From Woeseiaceae bacterium (GTDB taxonomy: Bacteria; Pseudomonadota; Gammaproteobacteria; Steroidobacterales; Woeseiaceae): a DNA stretch of 27,059 bases. This document shows, one piece after another, positions 1 through 7,085 of the stretch; the first letter of the stretch is position 1, and every line of letters begins with the position of its first letter. The stretch covers positions 1 to 27,059 of the forward strand of contig JALHUQ010000063.1 of assembly GCA_022866645.1 (NCBI GenBank), written 5' to 3'. Under the pieces are notes generated by a model, which worked only from the letters and a program-made list of their open reading frames with translations, was not told the DNA's origin and ran no database searches. Position numbers and translations under genes: made by a program.

Positions 1-582
1 CGCACCCGCGTCAACGACGCCGGCCTTTCGCAGCACGTCGAGTTGATTCGGTGTATTGGCAAGCGCCAGCTCGACCTCTTGTCTGGCCTTTTTTACGACC
101 GGAGCGAATTCGCTGTCAGGATTCACCGAGGTCTGATGCCGGATGCTGTCGGCAAAGGCAGCAATCACAGAGAGAATAGTTCCTTCTCTGGGTTGCGATA
201 GGGCGTCATGGGCGTATTCAGAGCCCATGGCGACGGCCTTGCCGAACGTGTAGGTTGTGAAGCGGGTAGTTTCGCCCGCGGAATCGCTCATCCCTTGAAA
301 GAATTGCGCGACGATCGCGCCGGAATTTCCGCGAGCGCTGTCCAGCAGCGCGTCAGCCATCGCAGCCAACATTGTTCCAAGATGTTTTTTGGAGGTTTTT
401 TGGAGTACACCGAGAGCGGCACCGAGCGAAAGACTGAGATTGGTACCGGTATCGCTATCCGCTACCGGGAAGACATTGATGCGATTCAAGAGCTCTTGTT
501 GCGCGATGACACGATGGATTCCCGATACCAGCGCCTCCGCCAGAATATCGCCATCGACGTGCCTGCGCGCGATTTCGTTCAA
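1..582 (-). CDS. DAK2-domain protein (FakA/DhaL-like), C-terminus beyond window edge
   Basis: I translated this frame by hand; 194 codons are visible and it is open to the left edge. Near the N-terminus it shows the motif INVFPVADSDTGTN, the phosphate/metal-binding aspartate cluster of dihydroxyacetone kinase L-type (DAK2) domains. SARGNSGAIVAQF and a final LRKAGVVDAGA, both typical of the family, follow. In FakA-like proteins this domain binds ATP and phosphorylates fatty acids presented by a DegV-type partner. Many proteobacterial homologues carry a DegV domain after DAK2, but that part would lie outside the window. The start is inferred as TTG at 582. The frame is the same as gspB, whose TGA ends at 598, so no ATG or GTG upstream can be used, and TTG lies 15 nt after that stop. 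Probably co-transcribed with gspAB. Family call strong, substrate unknown. Confidence 0.85.
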   Translation of the reverse strand, partial: MNEIARRHVDGDILAEALVSGIHRVIAQQELLNRINVFPVADSDTGTNLSLSLGAALGVLQKTSKKHLGTMLAAMADALLDSARGNSGAIVAQFFQGMSDSAGETTRFTTYTFGKAVAMGSEYAHDALSQPREGTILSVIAAFADSIRHQTSVNPDSEFAPVVKKARQEVELALANTPNQLDVLRKAGVVDAGA

Positions 583-597
583 CAGGTCAGACCGCTT

Positions 598-1242
598 TCA
601 GTCGCGACGCAAAAGAAAATATTGCCCCTGATGGCTCAGCACAACGCCATCGGGGGTGATTTCGGCGATGACAGGGCCCTCGTCGAGTTGTGACCCCTCA
701 CGAAGTTTTGTCATGTTGATGAAAACGAACCGATCTTCGGGTTCGGCACTGTAAACGTGGATATCGAGATGCAAATCCGGGAGCCCGCTAGACCCGCTGG
801 CGCGGACTTCCTGTAGCGATGGATAGCGGTCCGATGCGGCAACCAATGACGGGTTTTGGGAAATCAGCACCGCCTGCACAGTCTGATTCGCATTCGTTGC
901 CACGAGCTCAGTAGTGCCGTTTTCCTGCTGCTCGGGAGGGCGTTGTCTTGCGGCGGCAACTTTTTGCTCAAAACTGGGTTGCGCTGCGATATCTTCAACT
1001 GACGGTGGGGTGGCTTCCGCTATAGCGGGCGCAGGCCCCGGCGTTGGCGATGGCGCGGAATCGGGTCGCAGCAACAGTCCTATCAGAACGACGAGGTTCA
1101 AGAGTAGCAAGAAGCCGACGCCCCACAGCCAACGCGGAACGGACGACACTTTGGGGCTGAGCGGAATCGCCGCGAATTCGGCGCCGCCCCGCTGCTGCCG
1201 GTCAATTTCCGATTTCTTAAGCGCGTCGAGTATGAATGACAT
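598..1242 (-). CDS. gspB: Type II secretion assembly factor GspB
   Basis: A 214-residue inner-membrane protein. It opens with MSFILDALKKSE, the conserved cytoplasmic N-terminus of GspB/ExeB proteins. A membrane helix follows at about residues 38-58, then a Pro/Ala-rich periplasmic linker. The C-terminal T2SSB-type domain, about 130-214, contains QAVLISQNPSLV and the closing VVLSHQGQYFLLRR. In Aeromonas, ExeA and ExeB form a complex that places the secretin through peptidoglycan. The start lies 3 nt after the gspA stop, so the two genes are translationally linked. No other type II secretion genes are in this window, so the main gsp operon must be elsewhere or the pair serves another secretin. 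Confidence 0.88.
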   Translation of the reverse strand: MSFILDALKKSEIDRQQRGGAEFAAIPLSPKVSSVPRWLWGVGFLLLLNLVVLIGLLLRPDSAPSPTPGPAPAIAEATPPSVEDIAAQPSFEQKVAAARQRPPEQQENGTTELVATNANQTVQAVLISQNPSLVAASDRYPSLQEVRASGSSGLPDLHLDIHVYSAEPEDRFVFINMTKLREGSQLDEGPVIAEITPDGVVLSHQGQYFLLRRD

Positions 1243-1245
1243 GTA

Positions 1246-2928
1246 CTAGTCCTGGTCGATTCTGGGGCGGGTAAGTCGCGGCGAGCCGTCCGGCGCCAGC
1301 AGCGAACTGATGACAATCAAAGTCTGTTGCCCGGCGAGCCCGTCAACATCAAGTCGATAGTCTCTTTGAAACTGACGCACAACCGTTTGCAGATTGGCGT
1401 CGTATTCATCACTGTCAATATTGTCGCTCTGATAGCGCAGGTCAATATCAGCGAGGTTTTTTCGTAACCAGAGCACTTCGGCGCCGCGCGACCCCGACGA
1501 CAGCGATACCGGCACACCACCGGGAGGTCGCCACAGCAACATGAACTGACCGAACCATAAATCCGAAATTTCGCTAACCGGATGCGTTACGGTGACGCCG
1601 CCGATCGACACCTCGGCGCTGTCGTCATGAATGGCGGTAAGGACGAGTTCGTGCGAGTCGCCCTGCTCATCAATGACAGTCAGGATGGCGGGACGATTCA
1701 GCTGCCGTAATCCGTTCCACGAGCCGCGTTGGTAGAGACATGCCAATCCCGCGGCGGCTGCCTGCGAACAAGCGTTCTTCGATCCGCGAGTGTATTCAAG
1801 ACCCCAAAGATCGAAGAGAGAGGCTAATGCAAAATCCGCTGTAGTCAAATCGCCGGCGAGGGCGAGTTCCTCGGCCAGTGTCGCCGGCGCGTCTTCAGGC
1901 GCCGGCACGGCTGCAGTTGTCGTATTCCCCATTGGCTGGTCCGAAGGGGCGTCGGATTTCAGGATCTCTGTCGCAGCAGGTGCCATCACCAATGGGCTGG
2001 CATCAACAATGACCGTTGCGGGGTCGCGTGTCACAGACCAGATACTGGCGGCGACGACGGCGACACTCAATAATCCTGCCGCTATGGCGACGCGCCGAAA
2101 TACCGGCGTGCCGCCGAGCTCGCCCGAAACTTCGGCTGCGGCACGCCGGATCAGTCGTTTCGTGACGATACGGGACTCCTGACTGTAGGCGCCCAACAAT
2201 GCTCGATCACAAATAACATTGATCAGCCTCGGCACGCCTTCAGAAATTCGGAACACTTCCTTTTTCGCGGCGTTGTCGATGACTTCGCCGAGCGCGCCGG
2301 CGACGCGCAAACGATGCTCCACGTACTGTGCGGTTTCCTCGCGAGTCAGGGGTTCGAGGTGATATCGGCCAGTTATACGCTGTGCCAGTTGTCGCAGATC
2401 GTTACGGCTGAGTAGTTCACGCAATTCCGGTTGCCCAATCAGAATTATCTGCAGCAACTTCTGTTTGGCAGTTTCGAGATTGGTCAGCAGTCTGACCTGC
2501 TCAAGCACTGCCGGTGCGAGGTTTTGCGCCTCATCGACCACCAGTATGGTGCGGCGGCCTGCAGCGTGGGCTCCTAACAGGTGATGGTTTAATGCGTCCG
2601 TTAAGGCCTTAATGCTGTCTTTCTGCTCCGGTATCACGACACCCAGCTCCTCGCAGATCGTCAGGAGGAATTCGTGGGCGGTGATCTGAGGATTTAACAC
2701 GACGGCGACGTCGGCATTTTCAGGCATACGATTCAATAACAGGGTACGAACCAACGTTGTCTTACCGGTACCCACTTCGCCGGTCAATTGAACAAAGCCG
2801 CCGCTTTCAGTCACGCCATAAACCAGGTGCGCGAGCGCCTCGCCATGCCGCGCACTCATAAAGAGGTAACGCGGGTCCGGCGTTATCGAAAACGGCTTTT
2901 CATGCAGTCCAAAAAAGTGCGTGTACAT
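1246..2928 (-). CDS. gspA: GspA/ExeA-type AAA+ ATPase with peptidoglycan-binding domain
   Basis: A 560-residue protein. The N-terminal AAA+ ATPase (about 1-270) has Walker A GEVGTGKT at 50-57 and Walker B ILVVDE at 128-133, followed by AQNL. A single membrane helix lies at about 280-299. The periplasmic part contains a C39-peptidase-like region (about 360-475) in which I cannot find the usual catalytic Cys context, so it is probably non-catalytic. A peptidoglycan-binding domain 1 follows at about 480-550, with VVRQFQRDYRLDVDGLAGQQT. Family knowledge: GspA uses ATP and peptidoglycan binding to help secretin multimers assemble. The 15-nt gap to dinB and 3-nt gap to gspB suggest one transcript. 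Closely related ATPases act in exopolysaccharide systems, but the adjacent gspB favours GspA. Confidence 0.88.
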   Translation of the reverse strand: MYTHFFGLHEKPFSITPDPRYLFMSARHGEALAHLVYGVTESGGFVQLTGEVGTGKTTLVRTLLLNRMPENADVAVVLNPQITAHEFLLTICEELGVVIPEQKDSIKALTDALNHHLLGAHAAGRRTILVVDEAQNLAPAVLEQVRLLTNLETAKQKLLQIILIGQPELRELLSRNDLRQLAQRITGRYHLEPLTREETAQYVEHRLRVAGALGEVIDNAAKKEVFRISEGVPRLINVICDRALLGAYSQESRIVTKRLIRRAAAEVSGELGGTPVFRRVAIAAGLLSVAVVAASIWSVTRDPATVIVDASPLVMAPAATEILKSDAPSDQPMGNTTTAAVPAPEDAPATLAEELALAGDLTTADFALASLFDLWGLEYTRGSKNACSQAAAAGLACLYQRGSWNGLRQLNRPAILTVIDEQGDSHELVLTAIHDDSAEVSIGGVTVTHPVSEISDLWFGQFMLLWRPPGGVPVSLSSGSRGAEVLWLRKNLADIDLRYQSDNIDSDEYDANLQTVVRQFQRDYRLDVDGLAGQQTLIVISSLLAPDGSPRLTRPRIDQD

Positions 2929-2943
2929 CGTGTCGATTCTACC

Positions 2944-4113
2944 CTAACGGTCGAGGGTCTTCGCTCGCCCAACGGACAACGAGCCGAATTTTTCGCGGAT
3001 TTCATCGACTGTGACGTCGATAACCGCTGTGTTGCGTGCAATGTCGCTGGGGAACAGATCGGCCTGTTCGGCGGGTGCGAGCTTGCTGCCGCCAACGCCG
3101 AGCAGGCGAATTCTGGCGCCCGGATTGCTGGCAAGCCAAACGTTCAATAGCGCGCGAGCGACGTCATAGATCTGATCAGTGCCGTTGGTTGGCGGTTTTA
3201 CGCTCTGCTGGCGCGTGTAGCTTGTAAAGTCTGCTCTTCGAATCTTGATTTGTACCGTACCCGCGGAGAGGGCAGATTTTCGGAGACGCGTTGCAGTGCG
3301 CTCGGCCAATCGTAGCAATTCCCGGTCCATGTCAGCTGGCTTCGACAAGTCCTGATCATAGGTTTCCTCCGCGCTGATTGATTTTTCATCGCGGCTGGGT
3401 ACAACGGGACGGTGATCGATCCCGGCTGCCCGGTCGCGCGTCTTCTGGGTGTAACGCCCAAATATGGGCTCAAGATCGCGATCGTCAGCCATTCGCAGAT
3501 CGCGCACAGTCGTAACACGGATGGCGTTGAGGCGTTTCAGAGTCTCCCGACCGATACCCGGAATGACGCGCACGGGCAGCGGATCAAGCTTCGTGGGGTA
3601 GTCGTCGGGCATAACGATAGTCAGGCCATCGGGCTTGTCGAGATCCGAGGCGATCTTGGCGACCAATTTGTTTTCGGCAACACCGACGGAAGCAGTCAAA
3701 TGAGTTTCATTCCTGACGCGCCGTTTGATCCTGGCCGCAATTTCAGGTGGCGGACCGAACAACCTGACGCTGGCAGTGACGTCGAGAAACGCCTCATCAA
3801 GAGACAAACCTTCGACCAGCGGTGTGAACTCACCGAAAATCGCAAAGATCTGCTGCGACGCTTCCACATAGTGCGACATTCTTGGCTTCACACGTACCAG
3901 ATGATCGCAGCGACGAATCGCCTCTGCCATCGGCATTGCCGAGCGAATTCCGAACTTGCGGGCTTCATAGCTCGCAGCGGCGACGACGCCCCGGTTGCTG
4001 CCGCCCCCGACAACAACCGGTTTTCCTATCAGGTCTGGATTGTCCCGTTGCTCGACGGATGCATAAAAGGCATCCATATCAACATGCAGAATGCAGCGTG
4101 TTGAAACGGCCAT
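2944..4113 (-). CDS. dinB: DNA polymerase IV (Y-family translesion polymerase)
   Basis: A 389-residue protein from the preferred ATG at 4113, which gives the usual N-terminus MAVSTRCILHVDMDAF. The open frame extends to 4248, but the extra 45 residues have no family character and would lie inside ispA. Catalytic carboxylates are D12 in VDMDAF and D106-E107 in SLDEAF. Palm, fingers and thumb are followed by a little-finger domain. QADLF at residues 350-354 matches the beta-clamp-binding pentapeptide, set about 35 residues before the C-terminus. Pol IV bypasses minor-groove lesions and extends mismatched ends without proofreading. The gene begins 4 nt after ispA and ends 15 nt before gspA. I saw no LexA box directly upstream; expression may depend on the ispA promoter. 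Confidence 0.93.
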   Translation of the reverse strand: MAVSTRCILHVDMDAFYASVEQRDNPDLIGKPVVVGGGSNRGVVAAASYEARKFGIRSAMPMAEAIRRCDHLVRVKPRMSHYVEASQQIFAIFGEFTPLVEGLSLDEAFLDVTASVRLFGPPPEIAARIKRRVRNETHLTASVGVAENKLVAKIASDLDKPDGLTIVMPDDYPTKLDPLPVRVIPGIGRETLKRLNAIRVTTVRDLRMADDRDLEPIFGRYTQKTRDRAAGIDHRPVVPSRDEKSISAEETYDQDLSKPADMDRELLRLAERTATRLRKSALSAGTVQIKIRRADFTSYTRQQSVKPPTNGTDQIYDVARALLNVWLASNPGARIRLLGVGGSKLAPAEQADLFPSDIARNTAVIDVTVDEIREKFGSLSVGRAKTLDR

Positions 4114-4117
4114 GTCT

Positions 4118-5008
4118 TTATCGGGCGCGTTCGACGATGTAGTGCGCGAGCCAGCGCAGCGGAGCGGCGGAATCACCGAAGCGTTCGAGGCTTCCGAGTG
4201 CGTCGGCGAGAAGTTCATCGCAACGTTTTCGCGAAGCTTCAATGCCAAACATCGCAGGGTAGGTCGCCTTGTTCAGAGACGCGTCCGAGCCGGCCGTCTT
4301 GCCGATGACCTGGGTGTCGCCTTCCACATCGAGGATGTCGTCCTTGATCTGAAAAGCGGTGCCGATACCGCGGCCAAATCGATCCAGCGCGTCGGCATCG
4401 GCAGCTGGCAGATCATTACTCAAGAGACAGGCCGATACGACGGACGCGTGTATCAGGGCGCCGGTCTTCAGCGAATACATGTGCTCAAGTTCAGCCGCAG
4501 ACAATGCTGTGCCTTCCGCGGCAAGATCGATCGACTGTCCGCCGGTCATTCCAGTCGAACCGCAAGCGTCGGTAATCAGGCGGACCAGCTGTATTGCGGC
4601 ACCCGGGGGAGCACCCTGGACGTTCGCGAGCACCGAAAATGCAAGTGGTTGCAAGGCGTCCGCCGCAAGTATCGCAGTCGCCTCGTCGTACTGCTTGTGA
4701 ACGGTTGGTTTGCCGCGCCGCAGATCATCGTTGTCCATAGCTGGCAGATCGTCGTGAACCAGTGAAAATGCATGAATCAGCTCGATAGCCACCGCGGGTG
4801 CATCGAGCAGATTTGTCGCGACGTTCAGACATTCGCCGGTGGCGTAAACAAGCAAGGGACGCACGCGTTTTCCGCCATTAAGAACGGCGTAGCGCATCGC
4901 ATCGTGCAGTCGCTCCGGACTCCTGGACGCAAGCGGCAGGGCCGCGTCCAGTCCCTGGTCAACGCGGGCTGTATAGCTGGCAATGCGGTCTTCGAAGCTG
5001 TCGGACAA
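4118..5008 (-). CDS. ispA: Farnesyl diphosphate synthase (short-chain trans-prenyltransferase)
   Basis: A 296-residue polyprenyl synthetase. It condenses DMAPP/GPP with IPP to make farnesyl diphosphate, the precursor of quinone side chains and undecaprenyl phosphate. The first Asp-rich motif DDLPAMDNDD is at residues 86-95 and the second, DDILD, at 223-227. GGKRVRP at 45-51 binds IPP diphosphate. The two-residue insertion between the aspartates of the first motif and the overall length fit bacterial FPP synthases. The start is TTG: an in-frame TGA lies shortly upstream and no ATG, GTG or other TTG lies between. The gene is divergent from the mevalonate operon across a 116-bp gap and consumes its product. 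Chain length (FPP versus GGPP) is inferred from family resemblance. Confidence 0.92.
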   Translation of the reverse strand: MSDSFEDRIASYTARVDQGLDAALPLASRSPERLHDAMRYAVLNGGKRVRPLLVYATGECLNVATNLLDAPAVAIELIHAFSLVHDDLPAMDNDDLRRGKPTVHKQYDEATAILAADALQPLAFSVLANVQGAPPGAAIQLVRLITDACGSTGMTGGQSIDLAAEGTALSAAELEHMYSLKTGALIHASVVSACLLSNDLPAADADALDRFGRGIGTAFQIKDDILDVEGDTQVIGKTAGSDASLNKATYPAMFGIEASRKRCDELLADALGSLERFGDSAAPLRWLAHYIVERAR

Positions 5009-5056
5009 AGCACACTCGCTGCGGATCTGGCCGTGTAGCGTACACGGAATTCAGGC

Positions 5057-5085
5057 ACCGTGCGCGGCCCGCACTGGGCTATAAT
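5057..5085 (+). promoter_or_regulatory. Putative sigma70 promoter of the mevalonate operon
   Basis: A perfect TATAAT hexamer lies at 5080-5085. The -35 position 17 bp upstream (5057-5062, ACCGTG) is a poor match to TTGACA, so the promoter may be weak or activator-dependent. The predicted start near 5092 leaves about 33 nt of leader before the ATG at 5125. It would leave almost none before the TTG at 5098, which supports the ATG. Confidence 0.5.
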
Positions 5086-5124
5086 TCGCGTCTTTTATTG
5101 GCTCGAAAGATCGGGAAAGTGCCT

Positions 5125-6087
5125 ATGCAGGCGACCGCCATTGCACAGCCTAACATTGCGCTGATCAAGTACTGGGGCAAGCGCGACGTCGAGCGTAACC
5201 TGCCCGCGGTCGGCTCGATCTCGATTACTCTCTGCGCCCTCTATACAGAAGTGAATGTTGAGCTTGTGGCCGACCTGCCCGGCGATGTTTTGCTGGTGAA
5301 CGGGGTCGAGAATCAGCCGATGTTGCCGCGAGTCAGCGCTTGCCTGGACAGAGTCCTGGGCGAAAAACGAGCATTTGCCCGCGTGGCCAGCGACAGCAAT
5401 TTCCCGATTGCTGCCGGACTCGCGTCCTCGGCGTCGGCGTTTGCAGCAATGACCGTGGCCGCAGCTGCAGCTGCCAACCTGAGCTACACCAGCGAAGCGT
5501 TGGCGCGACTCGCTGGGGCGACGTCCGGTTCCGCCGCCCGATCGTTGTTCGGCGGCTACGCTGAATTGTCGAATTCCGGCGATACCATCAATGTCAGCTC
5601 GCTTTGCGAGCCTGAATCCTGGCCTCTCGAAGTGGTGGTCGCGATCACAGAGCCGGGACCGAAGCCGACGAGTTCGACCGTGGCGATGGAACTGTCTCGT
5701 CAGACCTCGCCCTTTTATGACCGTTGGGTCCTGCAACAGGAACACGATCTCGACGTCGCACGCGCTGCGATACTGAAACGTGACTTCGCGCAACTCGCGA
5801 CCATCGCCGAACACAATTGCCTTAAAATGCATTCAGTCATGTGGGCGTCACGGCCGCCAATGGTTTTCTGGAACGCCGCGACGATGCGCTGCCTGCAGAC
5901 CGTGCGGCGATTGCAGGGCGAAGGTTGTAATGTCTTTTTCACTATCGACGCAGGCCCGCAGGTCAAAGCAGTCTGTCTGCCAGCAGAAGTCGAGCGCGTT
6001 CGTCTGGCCCTGGCTAACACGCCGGGGGTTCAGAAAATAATGACCAGCAGCCTGGGCTCCGCCGCGCGATTGGTTAATGCGGCATGA
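5125..6087 (+). CDS. mvaD: Diphosphomevalonate decarboxylase (MVD)
   Basis: A 320-residue GHMP-superfamily enzyme. It phosphorylates and decarboxylates mevalonate 5-diphosphate to isopentenyl diphosphate. Signature pieces are NIALIKYWGKRD (residues 10-21), the phosphate-binding FPIAAGLASSASAF (93-106), SGSAARSLFGGY (134-145) with the substrate Arg, and FFTIDAGPQVKAV (271-283), whose Asp is the likely catalytic base. ATG 5125 is preferred over TTG 5098. It gives the standard MQATAIAQPN start, has GGGAAAG just upstream, and sits at a sensible distance from the TATAAT box. The stop overlaps the next start as ATGA, so the operon is translationally coupled. Confidence 0.93.
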   Translation: MQATAIAQPNIALIKYWGKRDVERNLPAVGSISITLCALYTEVNVELVADLPGDVLLVNGVENQPMLPRVSACLDRVLGEKRAFARVASDSNFPIAAGLASSASAFAAMTVAAAAAANLSYTSEALARLAGATSGSAARSLFGGYAELSNSGDTINVSSLCEPESWPLEVVVAITEPGPKPTSSTVAMELSRQTSPFYDRWVLQQEHDLDVARAAILKRDFAQLATIAEHNCLKMHSVMWASRPPMVFWNAATMRCLQTVRRLQGEGCNVFFTIDAGPQVKAVCLPAEVERVRLALANTPGVQKIMTSSLGSAARLVNAA

Positions 6088-7085
6088 GGAGTGAGGTGCT
6101 CGCCAGCGCTCCCGGAAAAGTGGTTCTCAGCGGGGAATATGCTGTGCTCGATGGCGCGCCGGCGATCGCGATGGCCGTCAATCGGCGCGCCCGCGTAACG
6201 CTCACTAGTATCGCGGGCGATATTTCCGAAGTTAAAGCGCCGGGCTACACCGACGACGTTGGTCGCTTTCAAAATACTGACGGAGGCATTTTGTGGCGGA
6301 ACGGGCAGGAATATTTTCGCATTGTGGATTCCGTCTGGCGGGCCGCCGATGTTGTGCAGAACGGTGCGAAAACGCTGAATCTGGATACATCCGAATTCAT
6401 CGATGCATGTTGCCGACGAAAAATCGGAATCGGATCAAGCGCGGCACTCACAGTCGCGTTATGCGCTGCCGTCAGGCAAACGGAAGACGCCGCGGCAACC
6501 ATGGAGATGGCGCAACGGGCGCACGCTGATCTGCAGGGCGGCGTCGGCAGTGGCGTCGATGTTGCGTGCAGCTTGAGCGGCGGCTTGATCGAGTACCGTA
6601 TGGCAGGTTCTGCCGTGGCGCGACTGGACTGGCCGGATCGCTTGTTATACCGCCTGATATGGACTGGCGTTACGGCCAGCACGAAAGACAGGCTGCAAAA
6701 ACTTGATGCGGGAATCAGCAGGCCATCCCGGGTACGACTTGCTGGCGCGTCTGAAGATATGGCGATGGCCTGGACCAGCGGCGATGCCAGAAGTTTGCTC
6801 GATGAGTATAAAGGCTATTGTGAGCATCTTTATCAATTCAGTATTGACCACCATCTCGGCATATTCGATGCTGGCCACAATGAACTGTGGCGAGCCGCGA
6901 GCGCTGAAAATCTGGTCTACAAACCGTGTGGTGCTGGCGGCGGGGACATTGGCATCCTGTTGGGTACGGATGAGGCGGTGTTAGCCGCGTTCGCTGGCAA
7001 GCTGGCCGCGAATTACACGATACTGGACTGCAAACTGAGCTCTGTCGGCGTGACAATGAATGCACCGGAAGTAGAACGATTATGA
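6084..7085 (+). CDS. GHMP kinase, probable phosphomevalonate kinase
   Basis: A 333-residue GHMP kinase. Motif 1 is SAPGKVVLSGEYAVL at residues 8-22, motif 2 is KIGIGSSAALTVAL at 113-126, and the C-terminal glycine loop is KPCGAGGGDIG at 280-290. GVGSGVDVACSLSGG (153-167) resembles the substrate loop of phosphomevalonate kinases. The proposed reaction is mevalonate 5-phosphate to 5-diphosphate. The assignment is partly by elimination: mevalonate kinase is present in the next gene and the decarboxylase in the previous one, so this is the missing step. The GEYAVL form of motif 1 also fits phosphomevalonate kinase better than the GEHAVVYG seen in the neighbouring mevalonate kinase. It overlaps both neighbours by 4 nt. 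Confidence 0.85.
   Translation: MRSEVLASAPGKVVLSGEYAVLDGAPAIAMAVNRRARVTLTSIAGDISEVKAPGYTDDVGRFQNTDGGILWRNGQEYFRIVDSVWRAADVVQNGAKTLNLDTSEFIDACCRRKIGIGSSAALTVALCAAVRQTEDAAATMEMAQRAHADLQGGVGSGVDVACSLSGGLIEYRMAGSAVARLDWPDRLLYRLIWTGVTASTKDRLQKLDAGISRPSRVRLAGASEDMAMAWTSGDARSLLDEYKGYCEHLYQFSIDHHLGIFDAGHNELWRAASAENLVYKPCGAGGGDIGILLGTDEAVLAAFAGKLAANYTILDCKLSSVGVTMNAPEVERL

Noticed and set aside
208..693. Plus-strand 161-codon open frame
   Set aside because: It is antisense to the DAK2-domain gene and the end of gspB; the minus-strand translation has clear family motifs and this one has none.
3412..4765. Long plus-strand frames at 3412-4104 and 4091-4765
   Set aside because: They are antisense shadows of dinB and ispA, with no recognisable domain or ribosome-binding site.
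5098..5124. TTG start nine codons earlier for the decarboxylase
   Set aside because: It would leave almost no leader after the TATAAT box and adds residues not in the family; ATG 5125 has a good Shine-Dalgarno.
5095..5832. Minus-strand 245-codon frame
   Set aside because: Antisense to the diphosphomevalonate decarboxylase gene; Arg/His-rich composition typical of a GC-driven shadow frame.
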